NCBI RefSeq assembly: GCF_006346315.1
Contig: NZ_VDMR01000009.1
Coordinates: 124,001 to 188,000, forward strand
Reading direction: 5' to 3'
Length of the DNA stretch: 64,000 bases
DNA from: Nocardioides litoris
Lineage (GTDB): Bacteria > Actinomycetota > Actinomycetes > Propionibacteriales > Nocardioidaceae
In this document: piece after piece, positions 34,883-42,349 of the stretch
Layout: each line of letters begins with the position of its first letter
Numbering within the stretch: the stretch's first letter is position 1
Made by a program: the position numbers and the translations under genes
Notes under the pieces: model-generated
Databases searched by the model: none
What the model was told of the DNA's origin: nothing
What the model saw: the letters and a program-made list of their open reading frames with translations, nothing else

Positions 34883-36139
34883 TCAGGCCGTCGCCGGCGT
34901 CGCGGTCGGCTCCGGGGCCAGCGGTGTCGTGCGCCGCAGGACGAGCGCCAGCCCGCCCGCGACGGTGAGCAGCGCCGCGGCCAGCGCGACGACGGCCGGC
35001 CAGGCCCCCACGCCCCAGGCGACGCCGGCCAGGCTGCCGAAGACCGACGAGCCCACGTAGTAGGCGAACAGGTAGTCCGCGGCGGCCGCCCCGCTCGACG
35101 CACGGCCCGCGTGCGCCCGCGCCGGGACCCACCCGCTGGCCACGCCGTGGACGGCGAAGAACCCGGCGCACAGCAGCGCCGTGCCACCGACGACCAGGAC
35201 CAGGGAGTCCGGCAGGGTCAGCAGGACGCCCGCCAGGGCGAGGGCCGCCCCCACGGGCACGACCGCCCGCCGGCCCCACCGGTCGGCGGCGCGGCCCGCG
35301 ACCACCGAGGAGGCCGTGCCGACGGCGTAGGTGAGGAAGACCAGGCTGGCCAGCCCGACGCCGAGCCCGAACGGCTCGGAGGTGAGGCGGAAGGAGACCA
35401 GGTTGAAGACCGCGACCATCGCCCCGACCGAGCACGCACCCACGGCGTACAGGGCGAGCAGTGCCGGGTCGGCCAGGGCCGAGCGCGGGGCCGTGGCGCT
35501 GCCGCGCGGCGCGCGAGGCACGAACCGGCGCGACGGGGGCAGGAGCAGCCGCACCGCGACCGCGCACGCCAGGGCGAGCAGTCCCGTCGCGGCCAACCCC
35601 CAGCGCCACCCGCCGAGGTCGGCCGCGCCGCCGGTGACCAGGCGGCCGGCCATGCCGCCGATCGCCGTGCCCCCGATGTAGACGCCCGCGGCCCGCGCGT
35701 GGGAGCCGGGGTGCAGCTCCTCGCGCAGGTACGACGTGGCGACGGCCGGCAGCCCGGCCAGCGTCACCCCGAGCAGCAGCCGCAGGGCGAGCAGGCTCGT
35801 CCAGCCCGGCGCGACGGCGCACAGCAGCGCCACGACCGCGGACGCGGCGAGCGAGGTGTGGACCAGCGGCGTCCGGCCGACCCGGTCGGAGAGGGGACCC
35901 GCGACCAGCAGCGCGAGCGCGAGCCCGACGGTGGTGAGGGAGACGGTGAGGGTCGCCGCGCCGCTCGAGACACCGAGGTCGGCGCTGATCTCGGGCAGCA
36001 GCGCCTGCGTGCTGTAGAGCAGGGCGAACGTGGCCAGGCCCGCGGCGAACAGGGCCGCCACCACCCGGCGGTACGCCGCCGAGCCCGGCGCGTGGCCGAG
36101 GTCGGCGGTGGCGGGGGAGGAGGCGGTCGTCGTGCTCAC
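34883..36139 (-). CDS. MFS transporter
   Basis: The product has 418 residues with about 12 membrane helices. The conserved loop after helix 2 reads GPLSDRVGRTPLV, and its second-half counterpart is AGRAADRWGRRAV. YSTQALLPEISADLGVSSGA near the start is typical of YnfM/NarK-like drug and arabinose exporters of the major facilitator superfamily. GTG 36139 is preferred; ATG 36199 would place the LysR operators inside the gene. It is divergent from LysR at 36232, which probably controls it. Confidence 0.9.
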   Translation of the reverse strand: MSTTTASSPATADLGHAPGSAAYRRVVAALFAAGLATFALLYSTQALLPEISADLGVSSGAATLTVSLTTVGLALALLVAGPLSDRVGRTPLVHTSLAASAVVALLCAVAPGWTSLLALRLLLGVTLAGLPAVATSYLREELHPGSHARAAGVYIGGTAIGGMAGRLVTGGAADLGGWRWGLAATGLLALACAVAVRLLLPPSRRFVPRAPRGSATAPRSALADPALLALYAVGACSVGAMVAVFNLVSFRLTSEPFGLGVGLASLVFLTYAVGTASSVVAGRAADRWGRRAVVPVGAALALAGVLLTLPDSLVLVVGGTALLCAGFFAVHGVASGWVPARAHAGRASSGAAAADYLFAYYVGSSVFGSLAGVAWGVGAWPAVVALAAALLTVAGGLALVLRRTTPLAPEPTATPATA

Positions 36140-36165
36140 CGTCTCGACGATCCTCCGCGAGCCGC

Positions 36166-36213
36166 GATGCGTCCAATACATCACGGGCGCCCTCTCCATG
36201 CGTTGGGCGCATG
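36166..36213. promoter_or_regulatory. Paired LysR-type binding sites
   Basis: CATGCG-TTGGG-CGCATG (36197-36213) is a perfect palindrome of T-N11-A form. GATGCGTCCAATACATC (36166-36182) is a second T-N11-A site. Their centres are 31 bases apart, three helical turns, on the same face of the DNA, as in known recruitment and activation sites of LysR regulators. Confidence 0.65.
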
Positions 36214-36231
36214 AGCGTCTAGGCTGGCGGG

Positions 36232-37101
36232 GTGGACCTGCGCGACCTGGAGTGGCTGACCGTCCTGGCCGAGCACCGGCACGTCACCGACACCGCGGCC
36301 GTGCTCGGCACGACCCAGCCCACGCTGTCGCGGGCACTGGCCCGGCTCGAGGCCGACATCGGGGCTCGGCTGTTCGAGCGGGTGCCCGGCGGGGTCGTGC
36401 CGACGCCGGTGGGCGAGGTGGTGGTCGAGGCGGCCCGCGACCTGGTGCGCCGGCGCGACCGGCTGCGGGCCGAGGTCGCCGGGCTGGTCGACCCCGAGAC
36501 CGGTGTGGTCCGGCTCGCGTTCCTCGACTCGATCTCGACCTCGCTCGTGCCCGGCCTGCTGCGTGACTTCCACGCCGCGGCGCCGCGGGTGCGGGTGGAG
36601 CTGAGCCAGGAGCCGGCCCACCACATGGTCGACGACCTCGACGCGGGCCGGGTCGACGTGGCGATCACCTCCGGGCCGCTGCCCGAGCGGGCCGGCTGGC
36701 ACCCGCTGCAGGAGGAGCGGCTGGTGCTGGTCGTGCCGCCGCGGCACCGGCTGGCCGGGCGGCGCCGGGCCACCCTGGCCGAGGTCGCCGAGGACGAGCT
36801 GGTCACGACGCCGCCGGGGTTCGGGTTCACTACGTTGGTCGACGCGCTCTACCGCGAGGCCGGGTTCGCCCCGCGCATCTCCTTCGAGAGCCAGGACCTG
36901 GCCACCATCGAGGGCCTCGTCGCGGCCGGGCTCGGGGTCGCGGTCGTGCCCGAGCCGTTCGTCGGGCTCTCCGGGACGGTCGGGCTGTCCCTGCGGGCCG
37001 CCGGCGCCCGGCGCACCGTGGGGCTGGCCTGGCGGGGCGACCGTCCGCTCTCGGCCCCGGCCGAGCGGTTCCGCCGGTTCGTCGTCGAGCGGGGCGCGTG
37101 A
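36232..37101 (+). CDS. LysR-family transcriptional regulator
   Basis: The product has 289 residues. The winged HTH is DLEWLTVLAEHRHVTDTAAV and TQPTLSRALARLEADIGARLF; the effector domain has GVVRLAFLDSISTSLVPGLL and AGLGVAVVPEPF. GTG 36232 lies six bases after TAGGCT (36220-36225). Two T-N11-A palindromes lie between it and the divergent MFS gene, so autoregulation and control of the transporter are likely. A strong hairpin follows at 37111. Confidence 0.94.
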   Translation: MDLRDLEWLTVLAEHRHVTDTAAVLGTTQPTLSRALARLEADIGARLFERVPGGVVPTPVGEVVVEAARDLVRRRDRLRAEVAGLVDPETGVVRLAFLDSISTSLVPGLLRDFHAAAPRVRVELSQEPAHHMVDDLDAGRVDVAITSGPLPERAGWHPLQEERLVLVVPPRHRLAGRRRATLAEVAEDELVTTPPGFGFTTLVDALYREAGFAPRISFESQDLATIEGLVAAGLGVAVVPEPFVGLSGTVGLSLRAAGARRTVGLAWRGDRPLSAPAERFRRFVVERGA

Positions 37102-37110
37102 ACGCACGAC

Positions 37111-37144
37111 TGCGCTGACCCCGGCCGGAGCCGGGGCCAGCGCA
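37111..37144. terminator. Bidirectional hairpin terminator
   Basis: TGCGCTG (37111-37117) pairs with CAGCGCA (37138-37144), and CCCCGGC pairs with GCCGGGG inside, with one mismatch and a four-base loop. It lies between the converging LysR and GlsB genes. Confidence 0.85.
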
Positions 37145-37184
37145 GCACTGGCAGGTGGGGGTGGAGCCGGGTCGTGCCGGGCGG

Positions 37185-37460
37185 TCAGTGCCGGCTGGAG
37201 ACCGTCTTGTTCTTGCCCATGAAGCCCTCGACGACGCCGATCAGCAGCACGGCGGCGATGATCGCCACGACCGCGCCGATGATGTTGAGCTCGAAGATGT
37301 CACCGGTGCCGATGGCGGAGGCGATGACGCCGCCGATCACCGAGCCGAGGACGCCCAGCACGAGCGTGCCGAGGAGGCCGAGGTTCTGCCGGCCCGGCTT
37401 GATGAGGCGCGCGACAGCGCCGACGACGAGACCGAAGACGAGGAAACCGATGATGCCCAT
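37185..37460 (-). CDS. GlsB/YeaQ/YmgE-family stress membrane protein
   Basis: The 91-residue protein has three hydrophobic helices. The opening MGIIGFLVFGLVVGAVARLI, then GLLGTLVLGVLGSVIGGVIA and the C-terminal VLLIGVVEGFM, are the transglycosylase-associated (Transgly_assoc) family signature. It sits in the inner membrane and is often induced by general stress. It starts at ATG 37460 and is monocistronic. Confidence 0.92.
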   Translation of the reverse strand: MGIIGFLVFGLVVGAVARLIKPGRQNLGLLGTLVLGVLGSVIGGVIASAIGTGDIFELNIIGAVVAIIAAVLLIGVVEGFMGKNKTVSSRH

Positions 37461-37552
37461 GCCTCATTGGTACTCCGGTCCGCGACCCCCCGCCTCACCC
37501 CCGCCGACGGGACGGGAGTGACGCTTGTGACATCGGCCCCTGCCGGGGCGGC

Positions 37553-38332
37553 CTAGCGGCGGGGCAGCGCGGCGGCCGCCTCACGACCCGTGCGCCGCGT
37601 GGCGCGGGCGTCGGCGAAGCCGCCGACGATGCCGCCGAACAGCGGCACCCGCTTGCCGACCGTGGTCGCGAGCTGCTTGCCGCCCATCATCCCGACGAGG
37701 GTCGCGGCCACCTCGGCGGTCACCTGGCGGGTCAGCGACCCGGCGGGGGCCTTGCGGTCCTCGGCGGTCTCCAGGCCCGCCCCGGGCTGGGCCGGCTCGA
37801 CGGGCTCGACGCGCTCGACGGGCTCGACCGGCGGGAGCGTGCCCCGGCCGTTGTCGACCAGCCACCGCGCATCGCCGGGCAGGTCGCCGTCCTTGACGAG
37901 CTTGCGGGTGGCCTTGGTGCCGAGGAGCGTGACCAGGAGGGCGGCGCGGACGCCGTCGTCGTCGAGGTCGAGGCCGTGGAGGTGGGCGATCGCGGCGTGC
38001 AGCCGCAGCTGCACCATGACGATGCCGGCGACGTTGGCCGGGATGGTCACGGCGAGGGTGACCAGCCCGCCGACGTTGGTCAGGAAGCCCTGGGCGCCGG
38101 CGAGCCGGGTGTGGGAGTCGATGAGCTTGCCGACCGCCTTGTCGACATCGCCACCGGCGTCGGCCAGAGCGGCGTCGGCGACCTCGACGGCGCTGTCGAA
38201 CGGCCCGCCGCCGGCGATGGCCCGGGCGAGGACCTTGTCGAGGAACGACTCGGTCTGGTCGGGCGCGATGCGGCCGATGCGCGGGACCGCGAGCTTGGCG
38301 CCCCGCTTGGTGACGGAGGACAGGAGACCCAT
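37553..38332 (-). CDS. EcsC-family protein
   Basis: The product has 259 residues. The pattern VDKAVGKLIDSHTRLAGAQG, FLTNVGGLVTLAVTIPANVA and LRLHAAIAHLHGLDLDDDGV fits the EcsC family, a mostly helical, membrane-associated group of unknown biochemical role. A linker with PVEPVERVEPVEPAQPG repeats separates it from a C-terminal Gly-rich segment (GGKQLATTVGKRVPLFGGIV) that may insert in membrane. ATG 38332 is the start. Confidence 0.85.
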   Translation of the reverse strand: MGLLSSVTKRGAKLAVPRIGRIAPDQTESFLDKVLARAIAGGGPFDSAVEVADAALADAGGDVDKAVGKLIDSHTRLAGAQGFLTNVGGLVTLAVTIPANVAGIVMVQLRLHAAIAHLHGLDLDDDGVRAALLVTLLGTKATRKLVKDGDLPGDARWLVDNGRGTLPPVEPVERVEPVEPAQPGAGLETAEDRKAPAGSLTRQVTAEVAATLVGMMGGKQLATTVGKRVPLFGGIVGGFADARATRRTGREAAAALPRR

Positions 38333-38402
38333 GGGTGCAGCCTTTCGTGTCGGTTCGGTGCGCCGCTCCCTCCCGGGGGAGGCGACGGACGGGGAGACGG
38401 GA

Positions 38403-38443
38403 GCGGGGGCCGGGCGGCTCGGCGGAGCCTGCCCGACCCCCGC
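38403..38443 (-). terminator. Hairpin terminator after aqpZ
   Basis: GCGGGGG at 38403-38409 pairs with CCCCCGC ending at 38443. Inside, CGGGC pairs with GCCCG and GCTC with GAGC, separated by mismatches. It lies 20 bases past the aqpZ stop on the minus strand. Confidence 0.75.
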
Positions 38444-38463
38444 GGGTCCATCCGGGGTGGGCC

Positions 38464-39204
38464 TCAGGCGACCTGCGCCTCGGCGTGGTCGTCGCGCTCG
38501 GTCTGGCGCGAGCCGGTGATCGCGGCGTACGTCAGGCCGGCGATGGCGCCGCCGATGGTCGGCACGAGGAGGAAGACCCAGACCTGGGCCAGCGCGTCGG
38601 GCACGAACCAGGCCACCGCGAGCGAGCGGGCCGGGTTGACCGAGGTGTTGCTGACCGGGATCGAGACGAGGTGGATCGCGGTCAGGGCCAGGCCGATGGC
38701 CAGGGGGCCGAACCCGGCCGGGGCGAACCGGTCGGTCGCGCCGAGGATGACGTAGAGGAAGCCCGCGGTGAGCACGAGCTCGGCCACGACGACCGCGAGC
38801 AGGCTGTAGCCGGTGGGGGAGAGGTCGCCGTACCCGTTGGTGGCGAACCCGTCGTCGAGGGTGAACCCGTCGCGGCCCGAGGCGACCACGTAGAGCACGA
38901 GGGCGCCGAGCGACCCGCCGACGACCTGCGCGCCGACGTACGCCGGCACGTCGCGCCAGGCGAAGCGGCCGGCGGTGGCGAGGCCGACGGTCACGGCGGG
39001 GTTGAAGTGGCCGCCCGAGATGTGCCCGACGGCGTAGGCCATGGTGACGACGGACAGGCCGAAGGCCAGGGCCACGCCGGCGAAGCCGACCTGGTCGCCC
39101 GCGAGGACGGCGGTGCCGCAGCCCAGGAGCACCAGCCACGCCGTGCCCAGGGCCTCCGCCCCCGCTCGGTGCCCGATGGGGGGCGTCGCAGAGGTGCTGG
39201 TCAT
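38464..39204 (-). CDS. aqpZ: Aquaporin Z-type water channel
   Basis: The 246-residue integral membrane protein has six helices and two half-helices. Both NPA boxes are intact: GGHFNPAVT (N68) and SVNPARS (N190). H178 in AIHLVSIPVSNTSVNPAR and the final Arg make the narrow selectivity filter of water-specific AqpZ rather than a glycerol channel. ATG 39204 follows a GAGGAGGAA site. It is monocistronic with a hairpin downstream. Confidence 0.94.
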   Translation of the reverse strand: MTSTSATPPIGHRAGAEALGTAWLVLLGCGTAVLAGDQVGFAGVALAFGLSVVTMAYAVGHISGGHFNPAVTVGLATAGRFAWRDVPAYVGAQVVGGSLGALVLYVVASGRDGFTLDDGFATNGYGDLSPTGYSLLAVVVAELVLTAGFLYVILGATDRFAPAGFGPLAIGLALTAIHLVSIPVSNTSVNPARSLAVAWFVPDALAQVWVFLLVPTIGGAIAGLTYAAITGSRQTERDDHAEAQVA

Positions 39205-39354
39205 GAGGTTCCTCCTCGGATCCGGGCCCGGTGGATCCGGGCTTGCGGTGCATGGGTCGTGCTCGGCCCGCCGTCCGTCACGCCCGCCGTCGGGTGACGT
39301 CCCTCACCGGAAGTTCACCCCTTGGTTGATGGTTCAACGGCCGCGAGGTGCGGG

Positions 39355-39369
39355 ACGTTTACAACGTAA
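39355..39369. promoter_or_regulatory. Overlapping short palindromes before a membrane protein gene
   Basis: ACGTT-TAC-AACGT (39355-39367) overlaps TTAC-AAC-GTAA (39359-39369), 47 bases upstream of the gene at 39416. The AT-rich context stands out. It may be a repressor site; the regulator is unknown. Confidence 0.4.
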
Positions 39370-39415
39370 GGGTCTGCGAGCCAGCGGGCCGTCAACCCTC
39401 AGGAAGAGGCGAGCA

Positions 39416-40030
39416 ATGGCGCACGACACCCACGAACCCACCAGTGCGGCGGTCAACCCGACCCGCGGCGACCGGCGCGAGATCAAGCGACGGGAGGAGG
39501 AGCGCTTCGGCGGCATCAAGGTCGGCTGCGCGTTCTTCGGCTGGCTCACCGCGACCGGCATGGCGGTGCTCCTGACCGCCGTCGTCGCCGCGGTCGGCGC
39601 CGGCGTCGGCCTGGTCTCCAGCGCCTCCGAGGTCGTCGACGCGACCGGCGCGAGCAGTGAGGAGATCGGCTGGGCCGGGGTCGTCCTCGTCCTCGCCGTG
39701 GTCTTCCTGTCCTACTACTCCGGCGGGTACGTCGCCGGCCGGATGGCGCGCTTCGACGGCATCCGCCAGGGCCTCGCCGTCTTCGGCTGGTCGATCGTGG
39801 CCGCCGTGGTCGTCGCGGTCCTCAGCGCCGTCGCCGGCGCCAAGTACGACGTGCTCGACCAGCTCAACTCGTTCCCGCGCATCCCGTCCGACCTCGGTGA
39901 CGTGACCCTGCAGGCGGGCATCGCGCTCGTCGGCGTCGTCGTGCTCGCCCTCGTCGGTGCCGCCCTGGGTGGTCTGGCCGGCATGCACTTCCACCGCAAG
40001 GTCGACCGCGCCGACCTCTCTGACGCCTGA
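39416..40030 (+). CDS. Four-helix membrane protein of unknown function
   Basis: The product has 204 residues. A charged cytoplasmic start (RGDRREIKRREEERFGG) is followed by about four membrane helices: GWLTATGMAVLLTAVVAAVG, WAGVVLVLAVVFLSYYSGGY, GLAVFGWSIVAAVVVAVLSA and GIALVGVVVLALVGAALGGL. The GGYVAGRMARFDG loop resembles TIGR04086/YrzE-like membrane proteins. ATG 39416 follows GGAAGAGG. It precedes the STAS-kinase operon by 20 bases and may be cotranscribed. Confidence 0.75.
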   Translation: MAHDTHEPTSAAVNPTRGDRREIKRREEERFGGIKVGCAFFGWLTATGMAVLLTAVVAAVGAGVGLVSSASEVVDATGASSEEIGWAGVVLVLAVVFLSYYSGGYVAGRMARFDGIRQGLAVFGWSIVAAVVVAVLSAVAGAKYDVLDQLNSFPRIPSDLGDVTLQAGIALVGVVVLALVGAALGGLAGMHFHRKVDRADLSDA

Positions 40031-40050
40031 TCGACGCGGCAGACCGACCG

Positions 40051-40497
40051 GTGACCGAGCCCACCTCGAGCCTCCCGGACCCGTCCGTGGTCCTGCGGCT
40101 CGAGGTGGGCCGCGGCCGTGTCCTTGTCGCCGTCGTCGGGCGCGTCGCGAGCTCCCGTGCCGCGGCCGACGAGCTGCGCGCGGGCCTGCGCCGCGCCCTG
40201 TCGGCCGACTGCTCGCAGGTCGTGCTCGACCTCGCGCGCGTCGAGGACCTCGACGACGTCGGGGTCCGCATCGTCCTGGCCACCCACCGGCGGCTCCGGG
40301 CCCAGGGGGGAGACCTCGTCGTGTGGCGACCGGTGTCGGCCGTCGAGCTCGCGCTGGCGGCGTACGGCGACGAGCTGCGGGTGCTCGGACCCGACGACGA
40401 CCCCCTGACGACCCCCGTCGGCCTCCCGCCGACCCCGACCACCAGGACCACGGCGACCACCGCGACCACCACGACCGAGACCGAGGAGGCCCGATGA
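40051..40497 (+). CDS. STAS-domain protein with Thr-rich tail
   Basis: The product has 148 residues. The STAS fold (about 12-110) matches anti-anti-sigma factors, but the phosphorylatable DSSG motif reads LDDVG (68-71), with Asp in place of Ser, which could mimic the phosphorylated state. The last 30 residues are Thr/Pro repeats (PTPTTRTTATTATTTTETEE) that could be kinase targets. GTG 40051 is the start. Its stop overlaps the ATG of the Ser/Thr kinase gene, so a direct functional link is plausible. Confidence 0.82.
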   Translation: MTEPTSSLPDPSVVLRLEVGRGRVLVAVVGRVASSRAAADELRAGLRRALSADCSQVVLDLARVEDLDDVGVRIVLATHRRLRAQGGDLVVWRPVSAVELALAAYGDELRVLGPDDDPLTTPVGLPPTPTTRTTATTATTTTETEEAR

Positions 40498-41654
40498 CCG
40501 AGACCACCCCGCGGATCGTGACCGGCAGCGGGCCCGACGACCGCTACCGCCTCGGCGAGGTGCTCGGTCGCGGCGGTGCCGCCGACGTGCACGTCGCCGA
40601 GGACACCGTCCTGCACCGGGCCGTCGCGGTGAAGGTGCTGCGCGAGACCGCGGGCGACGTCGCCTCCCGCGACCGGTTCGTCTCCGAGGCGCGCACCCTG
40701 GCGCGGCTCTCCCACCCGGGCATCGTCTCCGTCCTCGACGCCGGGTTCACCGGCGAGCGGCCCTTCCTGGTGCTCGAGCTGGTCGACGGGCCCACCCTCG
40801 CCGAGCTCGCCGACGGCGTGCCGCTGCCGGTCGACCGCGTGGCCCGTCTCGGCGCCCAGGTCGCCGAGGCCCTCGACCACGCCCACCGGCGCGGCGTCGT
40901 GCACCGCGACGTCAAGCCGTCCAACGTGCTCGTGCGCGGCGAGGTCGCCAAGATCGCCGACTTCGGGATCGCCCGCCTCGTCGACGACACCGTGCGGCAC
41001 ACCCGCACCGGCCTGGCCATCGGCACCGCCGCCTACCTCGCTCCCGAGCAGGTCGCCGGCGAGCCGGCCGGCACCGAGGTCGACGTCTACTCCCTCGGCC
41101 TGGTGCTCATCGAGCTGCTGACCGGTGCTCGCGCCTTCGAGGGCTCCGGCACCGAGGTCGCCCTGGCCCGGCTGCACCGCGACCCCGAGGTCCCGCGCCA
41201 CGTCGACCGGGGCTGGCAGCGGTTGCTGCGCGCCATGACCGAGCGCGAGCCGTCGGCCCGGCCCGACGCCGCCGCCGTCGCCGCGGCGCTGCGGGCCCGT
41301 CCCGTCGGCCTGCGCGACGGCGCACCCGAGCCGACCCGCGTCGTGCCCCGACCGCGGCTGGTCGACCCGCCGACCGTCGTCCTGCCGACCTCGACGCCGA
41401 CCCCGGCCCCGACGCCGGCTCCGACACCGACCCCCGCGCCCGGGTACGCCGCCGCGCCCGCACCGGCCGCCCCGCGCCGCGGGCGCGGGCTGGTCTGGCT
41501 GGTCGTGGCGGTGCTGGCCGTGCTGCTCGTCGTGCTCCTCGGCGCGCTGCTCGCCGGCGGGGGCTCCGAGCCGAGCCGGCTGCCCGACGGCACCCCACCC
41601 GAGCTGCGCCAGGAGCTGCAGCAGCTGCACGACGCGATCGAGGGGGCGGCATGA
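40494..41654 (+). CDS. Membrane Ser/Thr protein kinase (PknB-like)
   Basis: The product has 386 residues. The Hanks-type kinase domain (about 18-275) has the glycine loop GRGGAADV, K47 (AVKVL), catalytic HRDVKPSN (D139) and DFG at 156-158. A Pro/Thr-Pro-rich juxtamembrane stretch (about 300-330) leads to one membrane helix (about 332-354) and a short external tail without PASTA repeats. ATG 40494 overlaps the STAS gene stop (ATGA), after GAGGAGG. It is translationally coupled to the lipoprotein gene downstream. Confidence 0.94.
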   Translation: MTETTPRIVTGSGPDDRYRLGEVLGRGGAADVHVAEDTVLHRAVAVKVLRETAGDVASRDRFVSEARTLARLSHPGIVSVLDAGFTGERPFLVLELVDGPTLAELADGVPLPVDRVARLGAQVAEALDHAHRRGVVHRDVKPSNVLVRGEVAKIADFGIARLVDDTVRHTRTGLAIGTAAYLAPEQVAGEPAGTEVDVYSLGLVLIELLTGARAFEGSGTEVALARLHRDPEVPRHVDRGWQRLLRAMTEREPSARPDAAAVAAALRARPVGLRDGAPEPTRVVPRPRLVDPPTVVLPTSTPTPAPTPAPTPTPAPGYAAAPAPAAPRRGRGLVWLVVAVLAVLLVVLLGALLAGGGSEPSRLPDGTPPELRQELQQLHDAIEGAA

Positions 41655-42214
41655 CCCGCGCCCCCGGCGTACGCCGCCGCCTCGCCTCCGGCACCGCGGG
41701 CGTCGTGCTGCTGGCCGTCGTGGCGACCGGGTGCGGGTCCGACGACTCCGCTGCCGACCGTGTCCCCGCGCTCGGCGACCAGCTCGCCCGGGTCGACGAC
41801 GCGCTCGTCGCCGGCCGCTGGGGCGAGGCCCGCCGCGCCCTCGACGACATCGAGCAGACCGCCGCCGACGCGCTGGCCGACGGCGACCTCACCGACACCC
41901 AGGCCGACGACGTCCGCTCCGCCGTCGAGGCCCTCCGGGCCGTCCTGCGCCAGCAGCGCTCGGGCGAGCAGACCTCGAGCCCGGATCCCACCAGTGAGCC
42001 GGCGCCGACCGAGGAGCCGACCGACGACGAGACGTCCGAGCCCGCCCCGGAGGACACCGAGGAGCCCGAGGAGACCGAGGAGCCCGAGGCCGAGGAGCCG
42101 GACGAGCCCGACCGGCCGGACGGGCCGAAGGACGACCAGGGGCCCGAGGACGACAAGGGGCCGAAGGACGACAAGGGCCCCGCGGGCGGTCCCGGCGGTC
42201 CCGGGCCCGGCTGA
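41651..42214 (+). CDS. Acidic, Pro/Glu/Asp-rich lipoprotein
   Basis: The product has 187 residues. A lipobox AVVATGC puts the lipidated Cys at residue 28. The domain after it (about 35-105) is helical (LGDQLARVDDALVAGRWGEA, RRALDDIEQTAADALADGDL). The last 80 residues are low-complexity Glu/Pro/Asp/Lys-Gly repeats such as EDDKGPKDDKGP that may span the wall. ATG 41651 overlaps the kinase stop. As the last gene of the STAS-kinase operon it may be the external sensor partner of the kinase. Confidence 0.82.
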   Translation: MTRAPGVRRRLASGTAGVVLLAVVATGCGSDDSAADRVPALGDQLARVDDALVAGRWGEARRALDDIEQTAADALADGDLTDTQADDVRSAVEALRAVLRQQRSGEQTSSPDPTSEPAPTEEPTDDETSEPAPEDTEEPEETEEPEAEEPDEPDRPDGPKDDQGPEDDKGPKDDKGPAGGPGGPGPG

Positions 42215-42264
42215 CCTCGGCCGCGGTCCTCCAGCCCGCGGCCACCCGCAGCACCAGGGCCCAC

Positions 42265-42318
42265 GCACGACGGCCCCCGTCGGGGTGCTCCGAGGAGCTC
42301 CCCGCGGGGGCCGCGTGC
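42265..42318. terminator. Very strong bidirectional hairpin terminator
   Basis: Arms GCACG/CGTGC, CGGCCCCCG/CGGGGGCCG, CGGGG/CCCCG and GCTCC/GGAGC stack nearly continuously around a GA loop. It separates the converging lipoprotein and glnA1 genes. Confidence 0.88.
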
Positions 42319-42349
42319 GACGCGCGACCGGGAAGGCCGCGCTGGACGA

